DNA of 64,000 nt from Ehretia macrophylla (GCA_037974665.1 CM075767.1:7217501-7281500), one strand, 5' to 3'; positions 22,430 to 36,234 are shown, counted from the stretch's first letter. The notes: generated by a model not told the origin, from the letters alone. Numbers and translations: made by a program.

Positions 22430-25400
22430 TGTGACGCCCGAGATTTAGCCATGCATTTAATTACTGTTGCATCCCTTGTTTGCGCATTTACTTCTGTGCC
22501 TTACTAACTGACTTTTGTGACTACTATTCACTCCGTTTTTAAACTGCCTTCTATTAGTTAATTAGCATTTTTATTAAATCATATTAATTGTAAAAGTAGT
22601 GGTAAAAATGTACAATTGAACTAAAGGCGTTAGGAGGGCTCGTTTAGAAAATGATTTTTGTAGTTGAGTGAATAGTATTACGTAACATAACTTAGAGATT
22701 TAATTAGTTAGCCTATGTTTTACACTTTAGGCTCGTTTCTAAGCTATCTACGCACTTTTTAGGAGTCCACTTAAGCCCTACCATGACCCCACCTCAACTA
22801 AACTTCACCATATAAACAAATAAGCACCAAAACACAAAACAAAAAGAAAAAAATTGGGTAGAAATACTGTAGTAGGGCCGAGAGCAGCTAGGAGAGGAGA
22901 AAAACTGATTTTTGCTCTTCAACTCTTCGATTCAAGCCACTCCAAGCCTAGAGCAACTAGATTAGGGTGTGTGCAAGCTTCCTAGAGGCTCCTACGCGCA
23001 TTGGTAAGGGATTTCACGGCTTGTTTTTGCATTTCTAAATAGTTGCCAATTTTTTGATTTGTTGAAAATGTGATCAAATGCTATTGTATGAGTTATCTAT
23101 GCTAATATACCATCTATATGAATGCTAGAGAACACATTTGAGCCGTTGTTTCGCTTTTTAAACGGTTAGAATCGTTAATTTGAAATTTTGGGTGAATAAT
23201 GACGTTTTTCTAGGGTTTTGCGTAATTGCTTGAATTAGCTTGATTCAATGCTTCTAATAGATGCCTTAGGTGCTAGTGAAGGTAACCTAATAGCCCCGTG
23301 CACTTGCATTGTCCTTAAATCACTTAAAATGGAAAATAGCCGACTTTAATTTGGGGCTTCCGGGGTTAATGCGAATCCGGGTGGATTCGGGCTTCAATTC
23401 TATATAGTGATGCTTCGAAGGAAGGTCTGGGTTGTGTATTGATGCAGAATGGCAGGGTTATTACTTATGCTTCCAGGAAACTGAAGCCTTATGAACTCAA
23501 CTATCCGACTCATGATCTTGAGCTTGCAGCTATCATTCTTGCATTAAAGAAATGGCGTCATTATCTCTGGGGCAACAAATTTGAAATCTTTACAGATCAT
23601 AAAAGCTTGAAATATCTATTTTCACAGAAAGAGTTGAACATGAGGCAGAGGCGTTGGCTGGAATTACTTGAGGACTATAACTACACTATTAACTATCTTC
23701 CGGGAAAGGCCAATATTGTTGCTGATGCTTTGAGCCGAAAGGCTACTGTTGCTAGCTTGATTATCAAGAATTGGGAATTCATGGAAGAATTGTGCTCATG
23801 GAAGCCTAGTACTTCAAATTCTGGTATCCAATTCGCAAGTTTGCAGATTCAATCTCTGTTATTATCCAGGATTCGAGAAGCTCAACAGGCTGATCTTCAA
23901 TTGTTGAAAGTCTTAGAGAATTCTAAAGGGGGAGAGTCAGATTTCAAACTACACGACGATGGTATTCTTAAATTCAAGGGTAGAATCTGTATTTCGAATG
24001 ATCTAACTCTAAAGAAGGATATTCTTGCTGAGGCACACAGTTCTAGATATACTATCCATCCAAGCAGTACGAAAATGTATAAAGATTTAAAGCAGAATTT
24101 CTGGTGGAATAATATGACGAGACAAATTGCTGACTATGTTGCTCGATGCCTTACTTGTTAGAAAGTTAAAGCAGAACATCAGAGACCTGCAGGGTTGTTG
24201 CAGCCTTTGGCTATTCCAGTTTGGAAATGGGATCATATTACTATGGATTTCGTATCAGATTTACCGAGGTCTTCGAGGGGTAATGACTCAGTCTGGGTTA
24301 TTGTGGATAGACTGACCAACACTTCTCACTTCATCGCTAAAAAGAAGTCTGATTCTCTTGACAAGCTGGTAGAGTTGTATATTGAGAATGTTGTCCGACT
24401 TCATGGAATTCCAAAGAGTATCGTGTCAGATAGAGATCCCAGATTCACATCTCAGTTCTAGCAGAAGATTCAGAAAGCTTTGGGCATGACTTTGAGTTTC
24501 AATACAGCTTATTATCCTCAGACAGATGGTCAATCCGAGAGAACTATCTTAATCCTCGAGGATATGTTGCGGGCTTGTATTCTGGACTTCGGTAAGAGTT
24601 GGGAGAAGTATTTCCCACTAGCAGAGTTCGCCTATAACAATAGTTATCAAGCTACTATTGGTATGGCACCTTATGAGGCATTGTATGGGCGTAAATGTCG
24701 GTCTCCTCTCTACTGGGATGATGTTGGTGAAATGAAGACTATCGACCCTACTCTCTTACCTGAAATGAACAAAATGATTGATCATGTGCAGCTTATCAGG
24801 AAAAGAATGCTTACAGCACAGAGCCGGCAAAAGAGTTATGCAGATAGACGACGTCGTGATTTGAAATTTGCTGTGGGGGATCGAGTATATGAATGCTAGA
24901 GAACACATTTGAGCCGTTGTTTCGCTTTTTAAACGGTTAGAATCGTTAATTTGAAATTTTGGGTGAATAGTGACGTTTTTCTAGGGTTTTGCGTAATTGC
25001 TCGAATTAGCTTGATTCAATGCTTCTAATAGATGCCTTAGGTGCTAGTGAAGGTAACCTAATAGCCCCGTGCACTTGCATTGTCCTTAAATCACTTAAAA
25101 TGGAAAATAGCCGACTTTAATTTGGGGCTTCCGGGGTTAATGCGAATCCGGGTGGATTCGGGCTTCAATTCTAGTATCCTTAGGCTACCTAGGTGCTATA
25201 GATGCCTTGATATCCCTTGTTTGAAGCCCGGACAATGTACGTGTAGTTTAAAGCCATAAGAGGGAATTTGGGGCTTTCGGGGTAATCGCGGGCATTTGAA
25301 TGAGTTAGAGGGTTGAGAGGGTACCTTGAGGGTTAGTTAGAAGGTTGGGAGAGTTCCCTTTGAAAATGAAATCATTAACTTTGGTTTGGAAGAGAAATAG

Positions 25401-26691
25401 TTTGTAAAATAAAGGGGTTTAAGTGCAATTTCGGTTGTCTCACATTTCTAAACCCACGGCATGACTTCTTGAGTGTTTATATGTGATATTAAGTTGAATT
25501 GGAGCTTTTGGTATAATTCTATGGTTATTTTGTAAATGTCCCTTTGTAAAACTGCTTATTAGCTTATATAATTGCTTCTATGCTAATTGCCTCGAGGTCA
25601 ACCTACTTTGTTGATCCTCATATGTGTTAATGCTTATATTATTGCTATTAACTTGCCATCGTTAAGTGCATTGCATAGTGGTTGCGCAACCATAGTGTCA
25701 GGGGCGGATGTGTTGAATATCGGCTGGGCGGCAGAAGGCTTGCCGGTGGATATTCAAACTCCATGCCCTAGTCCCTCATTCGCCTGGTCCGGAGATTGCC
25801 AGGGGATGTTGGGTCGTAGGATTCGGGGTACATCCGGAGTACACCCACTAGAGTGATTGGGGTTATGCCGGCTTATCGTGATCGTGCTCGTGGTTCGTGG
25901 ATCGTGATTGAAGACCTGTGAAGATTGGTGTATAGGGGATTGTGTGAAATGTATCCTTTTAAATGTGTGGTTATTTAAGTTATCATTGTTTCTTTAATTG
26001 TCTAAGTGTTATTGTTGTATAATTGTATTATATGTTGCATTGCACGCCCCGGGACTATATCCCTCACTGGGCAACAGTGGTTGCTCATACCTCGATATCT
26101 GTTTCAGGAGACGCTGAGGGTGATCCCCAGCTTGTTGAGTTAGTTGAGGAAGAAGAAGTTCAGATTGAGCCTTTACCTTAGTTGCTGTGCCTGATAGCTT
26201 GAGGTGGTTAATGAATTTGCTGCTATGTGGAAAGTTCAACTAATTGTTTTATGTACTATTTTGTGGCCTAAGGGCTATGTATATGTTTGTTGTGCAAGTT
26301 GAAGGATAGTAGATTGTGGTGTAGAATTGGAAGCCATGTCTTGTAATAACTTTTATTCTTGCCTTTATTTCCTTGCATGCTTGGGAGTGGATGGTTAATG
26401 TAGAATGCATTATCCTTTAAGTTGTTTTATTGATTTCCTAGAATGTCATGATTATAAAACTATGCTGACAACAAGTTCTCGCATGCTTGTGTGTTTTGGA
26501 GCTATTGTGTACCATAAGGCTCGGATGACCTTATAGCTTTGTTGTTTAATTAAGAAAAGCTTGTATTGTATTGTTGGGACTTTGTTTAAGTGTTTACAGG
26601 TTTTTGGAATGTCCACGGTACAGGGGAGACTCTGTCCGTGTGTCGGGTCCGGACTTAACCTTTAGCTTGGGGGTTGGGTCGGGGCGTGACA
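22430..26691 (+). mobile_element. Ty3/gypsy (Tekay/Del-like) element, truncated, with TSD
   Basis: The edges are TGTGACGCCC at 22,430 and GGGGCGTGACA ending at 26,691, flanked by the 5-bp target-site duplication CATTG (22,425-22,429 and 26,692-26,696). The parts are a 5' LTR portion 22,430-23,402, a pol remnant 23,403-24,885 and a 3' LTR portion 24,886-26,691. The pol part shows RNase H ([17 protein letters not shown]) and integrase (WDHITMDFVSDLP, YPQTDGQSER), typical of chromoviruses of the Tekay/Del group. The two LTR portions share 288 bp (23,115-23,402 and 24,886-25,173) with about two differences, so the insertion is young, well under a million years at usual rates. The element is broken, with a few breaks, and lacks gag and reverse transcriptase. 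Confidence 0.88.
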
Positions 26692-26696
26692 CATTG

Positions 26697-27151
26697 CGTA
26701 GGTTAGGCCAACCACGGGAGGTGAAGTAACTCCCAACCTCTCACCTACAAAAGTGAAGACAGTATTGATTGTTATGTCAATCAACCACTGCCATAGAGCC
26801 AGTGTCAGATATTCTAGTTCGTTCTACAAAGTCCTTAGTTTAGTTTGGTTTTATATATAGTTCAGGTTATTCTGGTTGACAGTGATGAGAACAAGGTGGT
26901 GAAGAAATTGAAGTGGATGACGATGAAAGTGAAGAGAAAGATGACTAAACAAATTATTGAATGATACAAAATGTACAAATAATAGTTAAATCACTTACCA
27001 TTAATCTCTCTTTCATAACTATCGTGACCGAAGATCCTAACTATAAATATTATCGGGCCTTTGAGCCAAAAGACTAGAAACTCTTTGGATTTGACAGAAA
27101 TAGCCTTCGCAAACTCTATCCAACTGTCAATAAAGTAATACCTATCATCTA
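26697..27151. other. Spacer between gypsy and CACTA elements
   Basis: No gene or clear element is seen. A short frame encoding an acidic run (about 26,890-26,945) is not supported as a gene. Confidence 0.4.
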
Positions 27152-28737
27152 TTTCACTACAAGAAATCAACACTATAATTTGGCAGAAATAAAATTGTCG
27201 ATAATAAAGATTAGATGGTCTACTTTTCACAGCGATTTTTTAAGCCGTTGTCTTCTATGATTACTATCACCGGTCATCATGGATTGTCAAGCTTGTTGAT
27301 CTGGTACCTTTTTTTTTGTCAAATTGATCAAATACTACCCGCGAATCATATGCACATAGCTTTGGTAACAATTTGGTAAAATAACCGTTTTTTAGGCTAG
27401 AAAAACCAAATAAACGGCTTTAGTACACAGCTTTTACCGTCGATTTTTTATACTGCCAACAAAATTAATTTAGGTTTACTTTAGTCTACATATTTTTATC
27501 AGCGGCCAAAAATCATAAGGAGTTTTTTTTTTATTGGTCAAGAATAAGCAGCTTGAAAGCAACACAAATTCAAAGAAGAAATGAGGATCTTCCAACATAT
27601 ATCACTATATCAAAGGTTAGATTTTTAAACTTTAATTCATTGTGTTCGTAGTTGGATTCCATTACTTCATAAGCAACACGTTAGATAAAAAGCTCCTAAG
27701 ATGTTTGATAAAATGCTTAAATCGATCTTAATAGGGTAGTCCATTGCACTATAGTTTTATTTTATTTTAATAAATCTAGAATCTGATAGTGAAGCAAATA
27801 AATACATTATAGCTTACGGTTTGATGTAAAGATTGTTATAGTTGTTCTACTTGCTAATGTTTAAATGTTAGAATTTCCAGATTTGCTACTGTAAAGCTGT
27901 TTACTTTGAGTGATTGACTCTTGGTGGTGATTCTATATAAAGAGAAAGATACAAGCTGTAAATATGATCTTCTTAACATAGAAATTTACTATAAATGCTA
28001 ATAAAAATAGCACAAACCAATACTATGAATAAACAACATCACATATCATATTTTCATTGTTATGTATCATTAGTGAATAGGAAATTATGCTAAAAAGTGA
28101 CAATATGGCACCATATAGTCATATAGAAGTTGGTATGGCTATACAATATACATCTGCTCGCTAAATGAAAATTGTGTCTATTACTTCTTTCCCTCTTTCT
28201 GGTCTTGATCTATTTAAAGCCCATTTGTCTGCACATCAAAATACACTGGAACTCCCTATAATTTCATTTCAAACCATGGATAATACATGTAGTAGTAGTA
28301 CAAGAAAGTTTGTAAAACTAAAAAATAAAAATCTTGGCTTCAAGTAATAAATTCTAATTTGTCCTTTTATTATTTATTTATTGAAGAATCATTACTTAAA
28401 GGTGACACTTGAAGAAGGTGAAGTCATTCACTTTATTACTAATAAGTCAAATAGATTACATAGGTTGAACTTTGAAAAGGGGCATACCCCTCTGAGCTAA
28501 TAAAATAGTTAGAGGCATACTCAGTCTGAATTGCCAATATAGCATTAAGCTAATGCAATATCGTTTTCTTCTCATTTCTTTAAGAAAATCTTTGTTTTCT
28601 GTATAGTGGAGCTGAATGTTTAAATTGTTTATACATGTTATTGTATTACTCAAATTTTCCTACTTTAGATTTTTGTTTTTGCTCATTTGGTCTCTTATGG
28701 ATAACTTAGCTGGGTTGTGTAGGTATTTTATGACACA

Positions 28738-29837
28738 ATGGACAAAACTTGGATTCAAAAACCTAGGAATACTATTGAATATAGACAAGGGGTTATGGAA
28801 TCATTGATTTTGCTTTTGAGAAAGTGTCACGTGATGGGACGATATTATGTCCTTGTAAGGATTGAGTTAATTGTATTCAAAAGACATGTGATGATGTCAT
28901 ACAACATTTGATGTTTAGAGGTTTTTTGATTGGGTACACTAAGTGGCTTTATCACGGGGAGCCAATTACCTCTGGAGTTAGAACACATGCCGATGTTCAA
29001 CAAGCACCAGTCGACATGCCTACTGATATGCACCATCTACTGCACGGTGCATTTGGAATTCATGACTTAAATGTGCAATCAACTGACAAAAATTATGATG
29101 AACATGATGAGAATCACAAGGAAATGTTAGATGATGATACATACATTGCTAGTTAGAATGAAGAACATTCTGAATTTTACAAATACCTTGAAGATGCCAA
29201 TCAAAGCCTTTATCCTGGATGCGATAGTTTCTCAATATTATCCTTTATTGTGAAACTTTTGTAGATAAAATGCAGAAACAAATGGTCTGATAATTCAATG
29301 GATAAGCTTCTACAGTTACTTAAAGCTGCATTTCCATATGTAAGAATGACTTCTACATTCAAAGAAGCGAAAAAGATGATTAATGCTTTAAGCTTAAGCT
29401 ATGAAAAAATTAATATATACCTGAATAACTGCTTATTGTATTGGGGTGAAAGGGCCAATGAAGATTCATGTAGTGTTTGCAATGCCTCTCGGTGGAAATT
29501 GAATGGGGGTAAAAATACTCAACAAGATCGTCGCAATATAAGGAACAAAAAGAAAGTACTCGTCAAAGTATTGCGTTACTTTCCATTAATTCCAAGGCTT
29601 TAGAGATTATGCGTGTCATCCATAGCATTCCCTTCTATGAGGTGGCATAGCGAATGTTGTCAAAAAGATGTAATATTAAGGTATCCAGCAGACTCATTAG
29701 CATGGACATCATTTGACGAGCGTTATCCAGATTTTGCAGTTGATCCTTGTAATATCTGGCTTGGTATAGCATCTAATGGTTTTAGTCCATTCAGAATAAT
29801 GAGTAACACATACAATATTTGGCCAGTTATTTGTTGA
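28738..29837 (+). pseudogene. TNP2-like CACTA transposase, truncated pseudogene
   Basis: The frame starts MDKTWIQKPRNTIEYRQGV, the transposase-associated domain, and continues after a one-base loss near 28,800 (FAFEKVSRDG, LCPCKD). A TGA at 28,863-28,865 follows, then HLMFRGFLIGYTKWLYHGEP. Downstream come the TNP2 core blocks: LLKAAFPYV and EAKKMINALSLSYEKI (29,298 on), CSVCNASRWK, YFPLIPRL, then SMRWH, RYPADSLAW, YPDFAVDP, LGIASNGFSPF and WPVI (to about 29,830). Homology stops there, where the family would go on for several hundred residues, so the catalytic C-terminal part is missing or replaced. Confidence 0.85.
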
Positions 29838-32189
29838 TTTTGCAGGACAACCTGGTCAATGAACTTATTCAGCCCATTTAGCAGGTTTTACCTTACCAAC
29901 TACTCTTAATTCATCTTTCAATTGCTTTTAGGGATGAAAGTGGTACAGTTTAAATTCAAAACCGACAAGTAGCTGACCAATAATAAACACGATAACAAAA
30001 TTGATAGGGTATTTTGTAAGGTTTAGTTTTTATAAATGGTAACCGATAGATTACCCTATAAGTGTTGGTATTATACACTAGAGAACATCGGAACTCAAAA
30101 TCTAATTATTAATTTATTAAGGATATGTACTTATATGATATAGATGTATTATAGTGTCTATAATTAAGTTAATTTGTTTTATTGTCATCAAAGTATATAG
30201 TTACAACTATGGGTTGTCGTGAGTTTTTGGATACTTGACGATTATGATCAAAATTTATCTATTATTTAAAATGTAATATTAAGGAATACTTGTTGTTATG
30301 GAAACTATATAAAAAAAAGTATTCTACCCTCAAGGTTTCGTTCCTGACTTACCTTGTACATCATTGGGGTGAGGCTCTGTACGAAGGATTTTACTAGTTG
30401 GTGGTTGGGTTTCACTGAATAATCCGGTGGTAGGCTCTGCCAGTTGGGTCTCCCTTGTCATAAAAAAATCAAATTATCTCACACAAAAAAATGCAGCTGA
30501 AAAAAGTTCAAATTGCCGCCTTACTTTTGGAGATGAGTGTTCACAATTTTTTTTTTAATAAAAATGAGGTCAAACCAATAAAAAAAGAAAGAAACTCAAA
30601 TTATCAAACAAAAAAAAATTACACCAAAAAACTTCTTGATTTGCTGCTACCATTTTAGAGTCTTGCCAATTAGTATTTCTTTGATTTTGTCAAATGCCAA
30701 TTACTCTTCATCACTTGCAAAATTCTTGCACACACGAAACAAACTTTTCTCTCTGCAATCAGCCACTATATATCTTTGAACATACCCCTTTTTATTTACC
30801 ATCACTTACACAACTCTATCATTATCTCCCTTTATTGCAGTGAGCTATTATGATATAAACTCCACAGCTTCAACATCAGGTATGGATTTTTCTATTGCCT
30901 TATATCTTTATTACTTTCTCTTAATGAATCATGCTTTTTCAATTCCATGTCAATCTTTTGAAATAAAAGTTATAAGTTATTTTAAGGTGTTCAATCTATT
31001 GTATGCATTGTTTTTTAATCTGAGTTTTTTTTAAAATAGATGTTCTTTTGGGAAGACTATTTCGCAAGATCTCTGTTATACATCTTTATGCCTACTGTTA
31101 TACTCGTAAAATTAATTTCTGTTGTAATTCATCTTTGTCCATCTGTGTGCTAGGGTCTGAATAAGATTTGAAGATTGGTTGGTCTGTGTATTCATGGAAA
31201 AAATAAATATATCCTAATTCTCATTAGTTGAGATTTTATTGTTTTGACTGTGTAGCATCAAGGGGGAAATATTGTAATTAAACCCTTCATTGGTCAACAA
31301 AACTTCATCAATTTGTTGTGGTGGATCGTTGAGTGGTATTGTTAGATATTTGATAGTTTTATGCTTTCAATCTTTTTCTTTCCTTAATGGCTTATCTTAC
31401 ATGTAGTTCTTGGAGAAAGGTTCTTTGGTACCTCCATGAGAACTTGTAGCTCTAGTGTCTGGTAAGTGATTCTCCAGATGTTGATGATTGGCTTGGGTTT
31501 TATTACTTATGCATTATTGTTCTTGCATTTCTATATTTGCCTCTTTTTGACATTTAGGGTGATGTCTAGTGCATATTGTGGTTTGTGGGTTGCGGATCAG
31601 GTTTCCAATAGCTTAGCTTCAAAACCATATATTTATATAACCTTAGATATGAACACATCTATCCAAAAATTGATTGTCACAACACAGAGTGCCGATTCTT
31701 TTGGCTTTGTTCTACCATAATCTTAATTTCTTACAAATTCATATAGTTCCTCAATCTTAATCTCTTCTGATCACATATATATATCGGTGTCAAGCAACGT
31801 TCGGTGTCTGAGCTCGTGTTGCTAAAAAATTGACTGTTATGAATATCAATCATAATATTCTTAAACATAATTGATTTTTTTGATAACAGTATACTGTTAG
31901 GAGAGGTAAATAAGTTCATCTTTGTCCATTGTGTGTCATCGCAATTGTTATAGTTTAGTTCCTCTCGAAACTCAGAAAATATGAGAAGATCCAAAAGAAC
32001 TTTGCACGCCATCTAAAAAACCAGCCTTCGTGATGAGATAGAGTGTACCAATGGAGGTTCCCAAAATGATGATGCACACGAAGACACTACCATGGAGTCT
32101 GGTAAAAATATCTACCGTGGCTCAATTCATTTCTATGCATATTTTAGAAGTTCCTAATTTATTCAACTTATACAGAATTTGTTTTTTCG
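29838..32189. other. CACTA interior without recognisable gene
   Basis: This is AT-rich sequence between the two transposase remnants. A segment from about 29,928 (gggatgaaagtgg) to about 30,060 resembles the end of a hAT-type non-autonomous element, which may have interrupted the TNP2 gene. Around 30,320-30,470 is a GC-richer stretch ending in an A run, possibly SINE-like but without clear Pol III boxes. No supported coding sequence is seen. Confidence 0.3.
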
Positions 32190-33690
32190 CAGAAATTTCA
32201 GAAAGTTCCCAACCACGAAAAAAAAAGGGTCCAACGAAATGTGTTACCATACGGTCATTACCGAATGACATGATAATTCCTATTGTATGTAACAAGTACA
32301 AACAACCTATGATTGGATATATGTGCCAACTACATGCAAAAATACCATGATAGAACTAGTTGAGGTAGGTCATTTCTTATTTATTTCTAGTTAAAGTTGT
32401 TACTTTTATTTTGGTTTATTAAAATTACTATCATCTTTGTGTTAGGGAAAGTTTTCCTTTAATACTTCAAAAAGTGGGATGGCCAGAAGTGTTCTCCAAT
32501 CCATTAATAAAAAATGGAAGGAACACAAAGGGGAACTTAAGTCTGAATATTTTGATCCAACACTATCAGATAAGGAGAATGTTAAGAAGAAGACTCGCGA
32601 TTTGCCTATAAATCAGTGAAAATACTTGGTTCATTATTTCATGTTAGAGAAAGAAAAGGTAAAAAATGCATTTATGTCAAAGTTAAGTATTTCATGCAAG
32701 CATACAGATATAGATATATAAATTTTTTGAATTCATGGGTTTCACTTTTTTTGGAAAAATTGTAGAAACGTGCAAAAGCAGGGGAAAAGGCTCGTGCTTG
32801 CCTAACGGTAAATCAAACTTCTAGGAGAAAAGGGTTTCATAGGCTGCTCAATGAACTGATACTTTATTTCCACTTATAAATTCTTGGACATATGTCTTAT
32901 AAAATTTTCTGTAACTTCTAATGAGTTTAATTTTTCATATGTTGCATAACATGTGCTTTGCAAGAGGAAAAAGCTGGAGCTCCTGTTTGTCCGTTAGAAT
33001 TCTATGAAGCATCACACAAAAAGAAATCAAGCGGCATTGATGATGGAGCATCGAAAAAATTAGTATGTTATACAATACACTTTTAACTTTTATTAATCAA
33101 TATATTACAACACTCAATGAGTAATTGATTATAACTTTCATTATAGGAAATTGTTAGAACAACAATTAAGGAGATGGTTGAAGAATCAAATGGCTCTCTA
33201 TTAGAGACTAATTTTAAAGTGCAAAGAGAAGCATTTGTGAAAGTGTTAGGTAAAGAACATCCGGGACGTGTCAGAGGTCTAGGCTTGGGACCTACCCTAC
33301 CTTAAGTTTTTGGCTTTGGTAACACACGTCGAGTTGAGAAGTCTACTAAAGTTCCTGAGTTAAAAAAAAACATGTTGAACAAATGAAGAATGAGATGCTG
33401 AAAAAGGACGAAAAGATTAAGAAATAGAGGAAATAAATAAGAAGAATATAACAAAAGTGGAAGAAGAGATAAATCGTATGAGACGATTGTTTGACATTTA
33501 TATACTTCCAAATCCGTCTCAGGTATCTCTTTACTCTAAATAATTACTTTTTTGAAGAAATTTCTATAATTTTCTCAAATATTAATATGCACTTTATTAT
33601 TTCCTTTATTACAGGCCTTTGATATTACAAGTGTGAATCCAAAAGCTGATTCAAGTCAAGATGCTAATCCTTCTTCAACTTAATATCAAT
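32190..33690 (+). pseudogene. Transposase_24 (Ptta/TNPA-like) CACTA gene, decayed
   Basis: Several separated exon-like pieces match the plant Transposase_24 family (Ptta/En/Spm second gene, a DNA-binding accessory factor). The first is KKKGPTKCVTIRSLPND with VCNKYKQPMIG (about 32,218-32,350). The next is SINKKWKEHKGELKSEYFDP (32,495-32,610), then KRAKAGEKARACLT (about 32,766). Later come PLEFYEASHKKKSSG (about 32,990-33,060) and VLGKEHPGRVRGLGLGPTLP (about 33,244-33,303). The order and spacing suit a spliced gene downstream of TNP2. Stops inside the matching frames show it is no longer functional. Confidence 0.75.
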
Positions 33691-34643
33691 AGCGCTGATA
33701 ATTGAGAATTATCGTTGTGTTTTTTATTAGTATCTTTTGAATGTGAACAATTTATTTTATGATAATTTTGAAATGATTTTTGGTATGAATTGATGGTATA
33801 AATGGTTGATCAATTTTAATTTGCTTGTTTTTGTTATAACTATCTCAATACGTGTCACTTTACAATAGAAATTTAATGTAATTGAACAATTCAATAACAT
33901 CTATATATAATACACACTATTAATGCTTGCTATTACAAATGTTACTGTAAAGTTCTATGGGAAATTTGTCATCTTTAACGTGTTTAAAAAAAAAAAAAGG
34001 TGAAATGGTGCAACTGTGAAATTATGCTATATTTATAATTGGCGAAATGCAAAGAATCCCGTTATAATTCAAAAAGATATATCGACGCTTCTTTTGTAAT
34101 TGTCGGTATATTTACAAAGATATCATGGTATTTTTCCATAATCGTTGAAAAATCTACAACATAAATGTTGACGGTTTAGTTGACATTTTATTAAACTATC
34201 GCTATATATGAAAAATCAATATCGACGTTGAAGAGAAACCGTTGTTAACATTACAACAATCGTCGGCAGTTTACACGACGGTTTAGCAAACCACGACTAT
34301 ACATGTAAAGTCAATACCAACATTACGCGAGGTCATCATCAAAGATGCAATGGCTACGTCGAAGCTTTTTTGAACCGCCATCAAAGATGCAAAAGCTACA
34401 TCGACGCTATTAAGAATCGTCATCGTAGCTTTACTGATCAAAGATGACGGTTTGCCTCAATCGTCGCCAAAATTTGTACACACCAGTGCTTGTCCAATCC
34501 GCCAACATAGCCATAAGACGACCACTCCCAAAACGATGCTTATTCAGCGGTTTTGAAACTGTCGAGAATAGCAAAGGCGACAATTTAAATCGTCGACAAA
34601 TACGAAAAAACTGCCATCATAGCCTGCTTTCGTTGTTGTGTTT

Positions 34644-36230
34644 TTTTCAATGTCACCCTTCGTGACACACTGTCACACTCCAATGTGGATGTTGCGTTAT
34701 GTGCTCACGGTATTTATCAAAAACCTGAGTTGACATACTCCATAACAATAATATATGCACTCTCAATTTATCAAACAAAGCAAAGTCCAAGTTTAATTTA
34801 ATTAATTGTAATTGACATAAATCTAGGAAAAATCACTTCAAATTTATGTAAAAAAACAAACTTTATTTAAATGTTAAAAAAACCTAAAGTTAATAATAAA
34901 ATGCACCATTACTTGTTTTGCAATTTCTTACACATATATATATACACATACATATGTACCTTTACCAACCTTTACAATGCTTTATGGGTCACTACATTTC
35001 AGAGAATTACATTGACATCAGAACTCTGAAGGAAAGGTCTTGAATCTAAAAAATGAACAAGAAGATGAAAAAGTACAACAGGATAAAACCATACTATGTC
35101 CATATGGTAACTGGTTACTAAGAGTCTGCACATTAAATTAACTTAGACGTGGGACAAAGATAACTTAGAAAAATAGTGTTCGTGTATGTGTGTTTGTCAT
35201 ATAAAAGAGAAAAGTAGGGAAAAGGTTTATTTGGGATGAATTCGGTGGGGGAAAAGAAGAGAGAGAAGAAAATGGGAAAAAGGAAGATAGAGAATAAGAG
35301 AGAGATTTGACTAAATTAAAAGGAGTGGGAGAAAGAAATGAAAGAAAGGGAATTCTAGGTGAAAATATATTATTTTTTCTACTATATATATATTAATTTA
35401 TTTATTAATTATTGGGTTTCAGGTTTTGGTTTTTTTTAACGTTAAAAATCAAAACCTATTGGTTTACCCATCGGTTATTACTTATAAAACCAAAAACCTA
35501 ATGGATTTTCCATCGATTTTTATTATCAGGTTTTTATCGGGCAGATACCCGTCAGTTTCGAATAGAGCGAATACCCGTTGCCATCTCTATTCTTGAAAAT
35601 TCTCAATAATCATTCCAGAATAAGAAAAATATTTAGTAGTATGTGAGCAAAAAGTACAATATATATGATAATATTAAAATCATATAAGTTTATTACCTTA
35701 TTAACATCAATATAACTTCTTATACTTATATATAAATGATATGTGACTATACATCATCAAAATACACCAATATTTACATAACTTACAGATGGACTTTGTT
35801 GGTTTGGTTTTATACACATCACATAACAGAAAAATATAATATATAACTCAAATAAACAAAATAAGACAAATTAATAATAATAGAAAATAATTAATAAACA
35901 AAACAAATCAATAAAGTAATAGAACAAATTAATAAAAAATAATAGATTAAATACCTTTGACCATCGGTGTACATGTATGTGCACATCGATGTTCGTGGCG
36001 TCGGGGGACGTATGTGAGCCATAATATGTGTGTGTGTATGTTTATGAGTCACGGTATGTGTGTGTGTGTATTTATGAATGATCCCCAGTGTGCGTGTACG
36101 TGTGTGTGTGTGGGTCGTACTATGTGTGTAGGGGGTCATTGTATATATATGCCCAAGTCTCTGTGTGTATGTGTGTGTTTTAGGTAAGGTAAGAGACAAG
36201 AGAGATGAGAGAGACCAATTGACTAACCTT
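34644..36230. other. Intergenic spacer with hAT-like fragment
   Basis: AT-rich spacer. Around 35,400-35,595 is a fragment ending in cccgttgccatctcta, the mirror of the common plant hAT-type terminal sequence tagagatggcaacggg, with internal gggcagatacccg. The opposite end was not found. No gene is seen. Confidence 0.35.
36015..36185. repeat. TG-rich imperfect minisatellite
   Basis: Repeated tgtgtgtgtatgtttatga-like phrases with a loose period of about 30-50 bp. They create long spurious frames on both strands, which I do not count as genes. Confidence 0.7.
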
Positions 36231-36234
36231 TTTT

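Larger units (their letters stand above)
27155..34640 (+). mobile_element. CACTA (En/Spm) DNA transposon, decayed
   Basis: The left end is CACTACAAGAAA at 27,155-27,166, the canonical CACTA terminal sequence. The right end at 34,640 reads tttcgttgttgtg, an imperfect inverted match. A 3-bp TTT flanks both sides (27,152-27,154 and 34,641-34,643), weak because it lies in T runs. The subterminal zones (27,200-27,540 and 34,060-34,630) carry many scattered copies of short motifs such as atcgtcg, cgacgat and accgtc, as expected for transposase binding. Inside are a TNP2-like gene and a Transposase_24 gene, both plus strand. At 7.5 kb its size suits an autonomous-type element, but both genes are damaged. 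Confidence 0.8.

Noticed and set aside
25587-25856. 89-residue frame in the Tekay-like LTR
   Set aside because: It lies wholly inside a non-coding LTR with no domain; chance frame.
26880-26945. Acidic short frame near 26.9 kb as a small protein gene
   Set aside because: Too short, no start context or homology, and lies between two transposons.
30320-30470. Possible SINE in the CACTA interior
   Set aside because: An A run follows, but no convincing A and B boxes or target-site duplication were found.
35891-36199. Thr/His-rich frames around 36 kb on both strands
   Set aside because: Produced by the TG-rich minisatellite.
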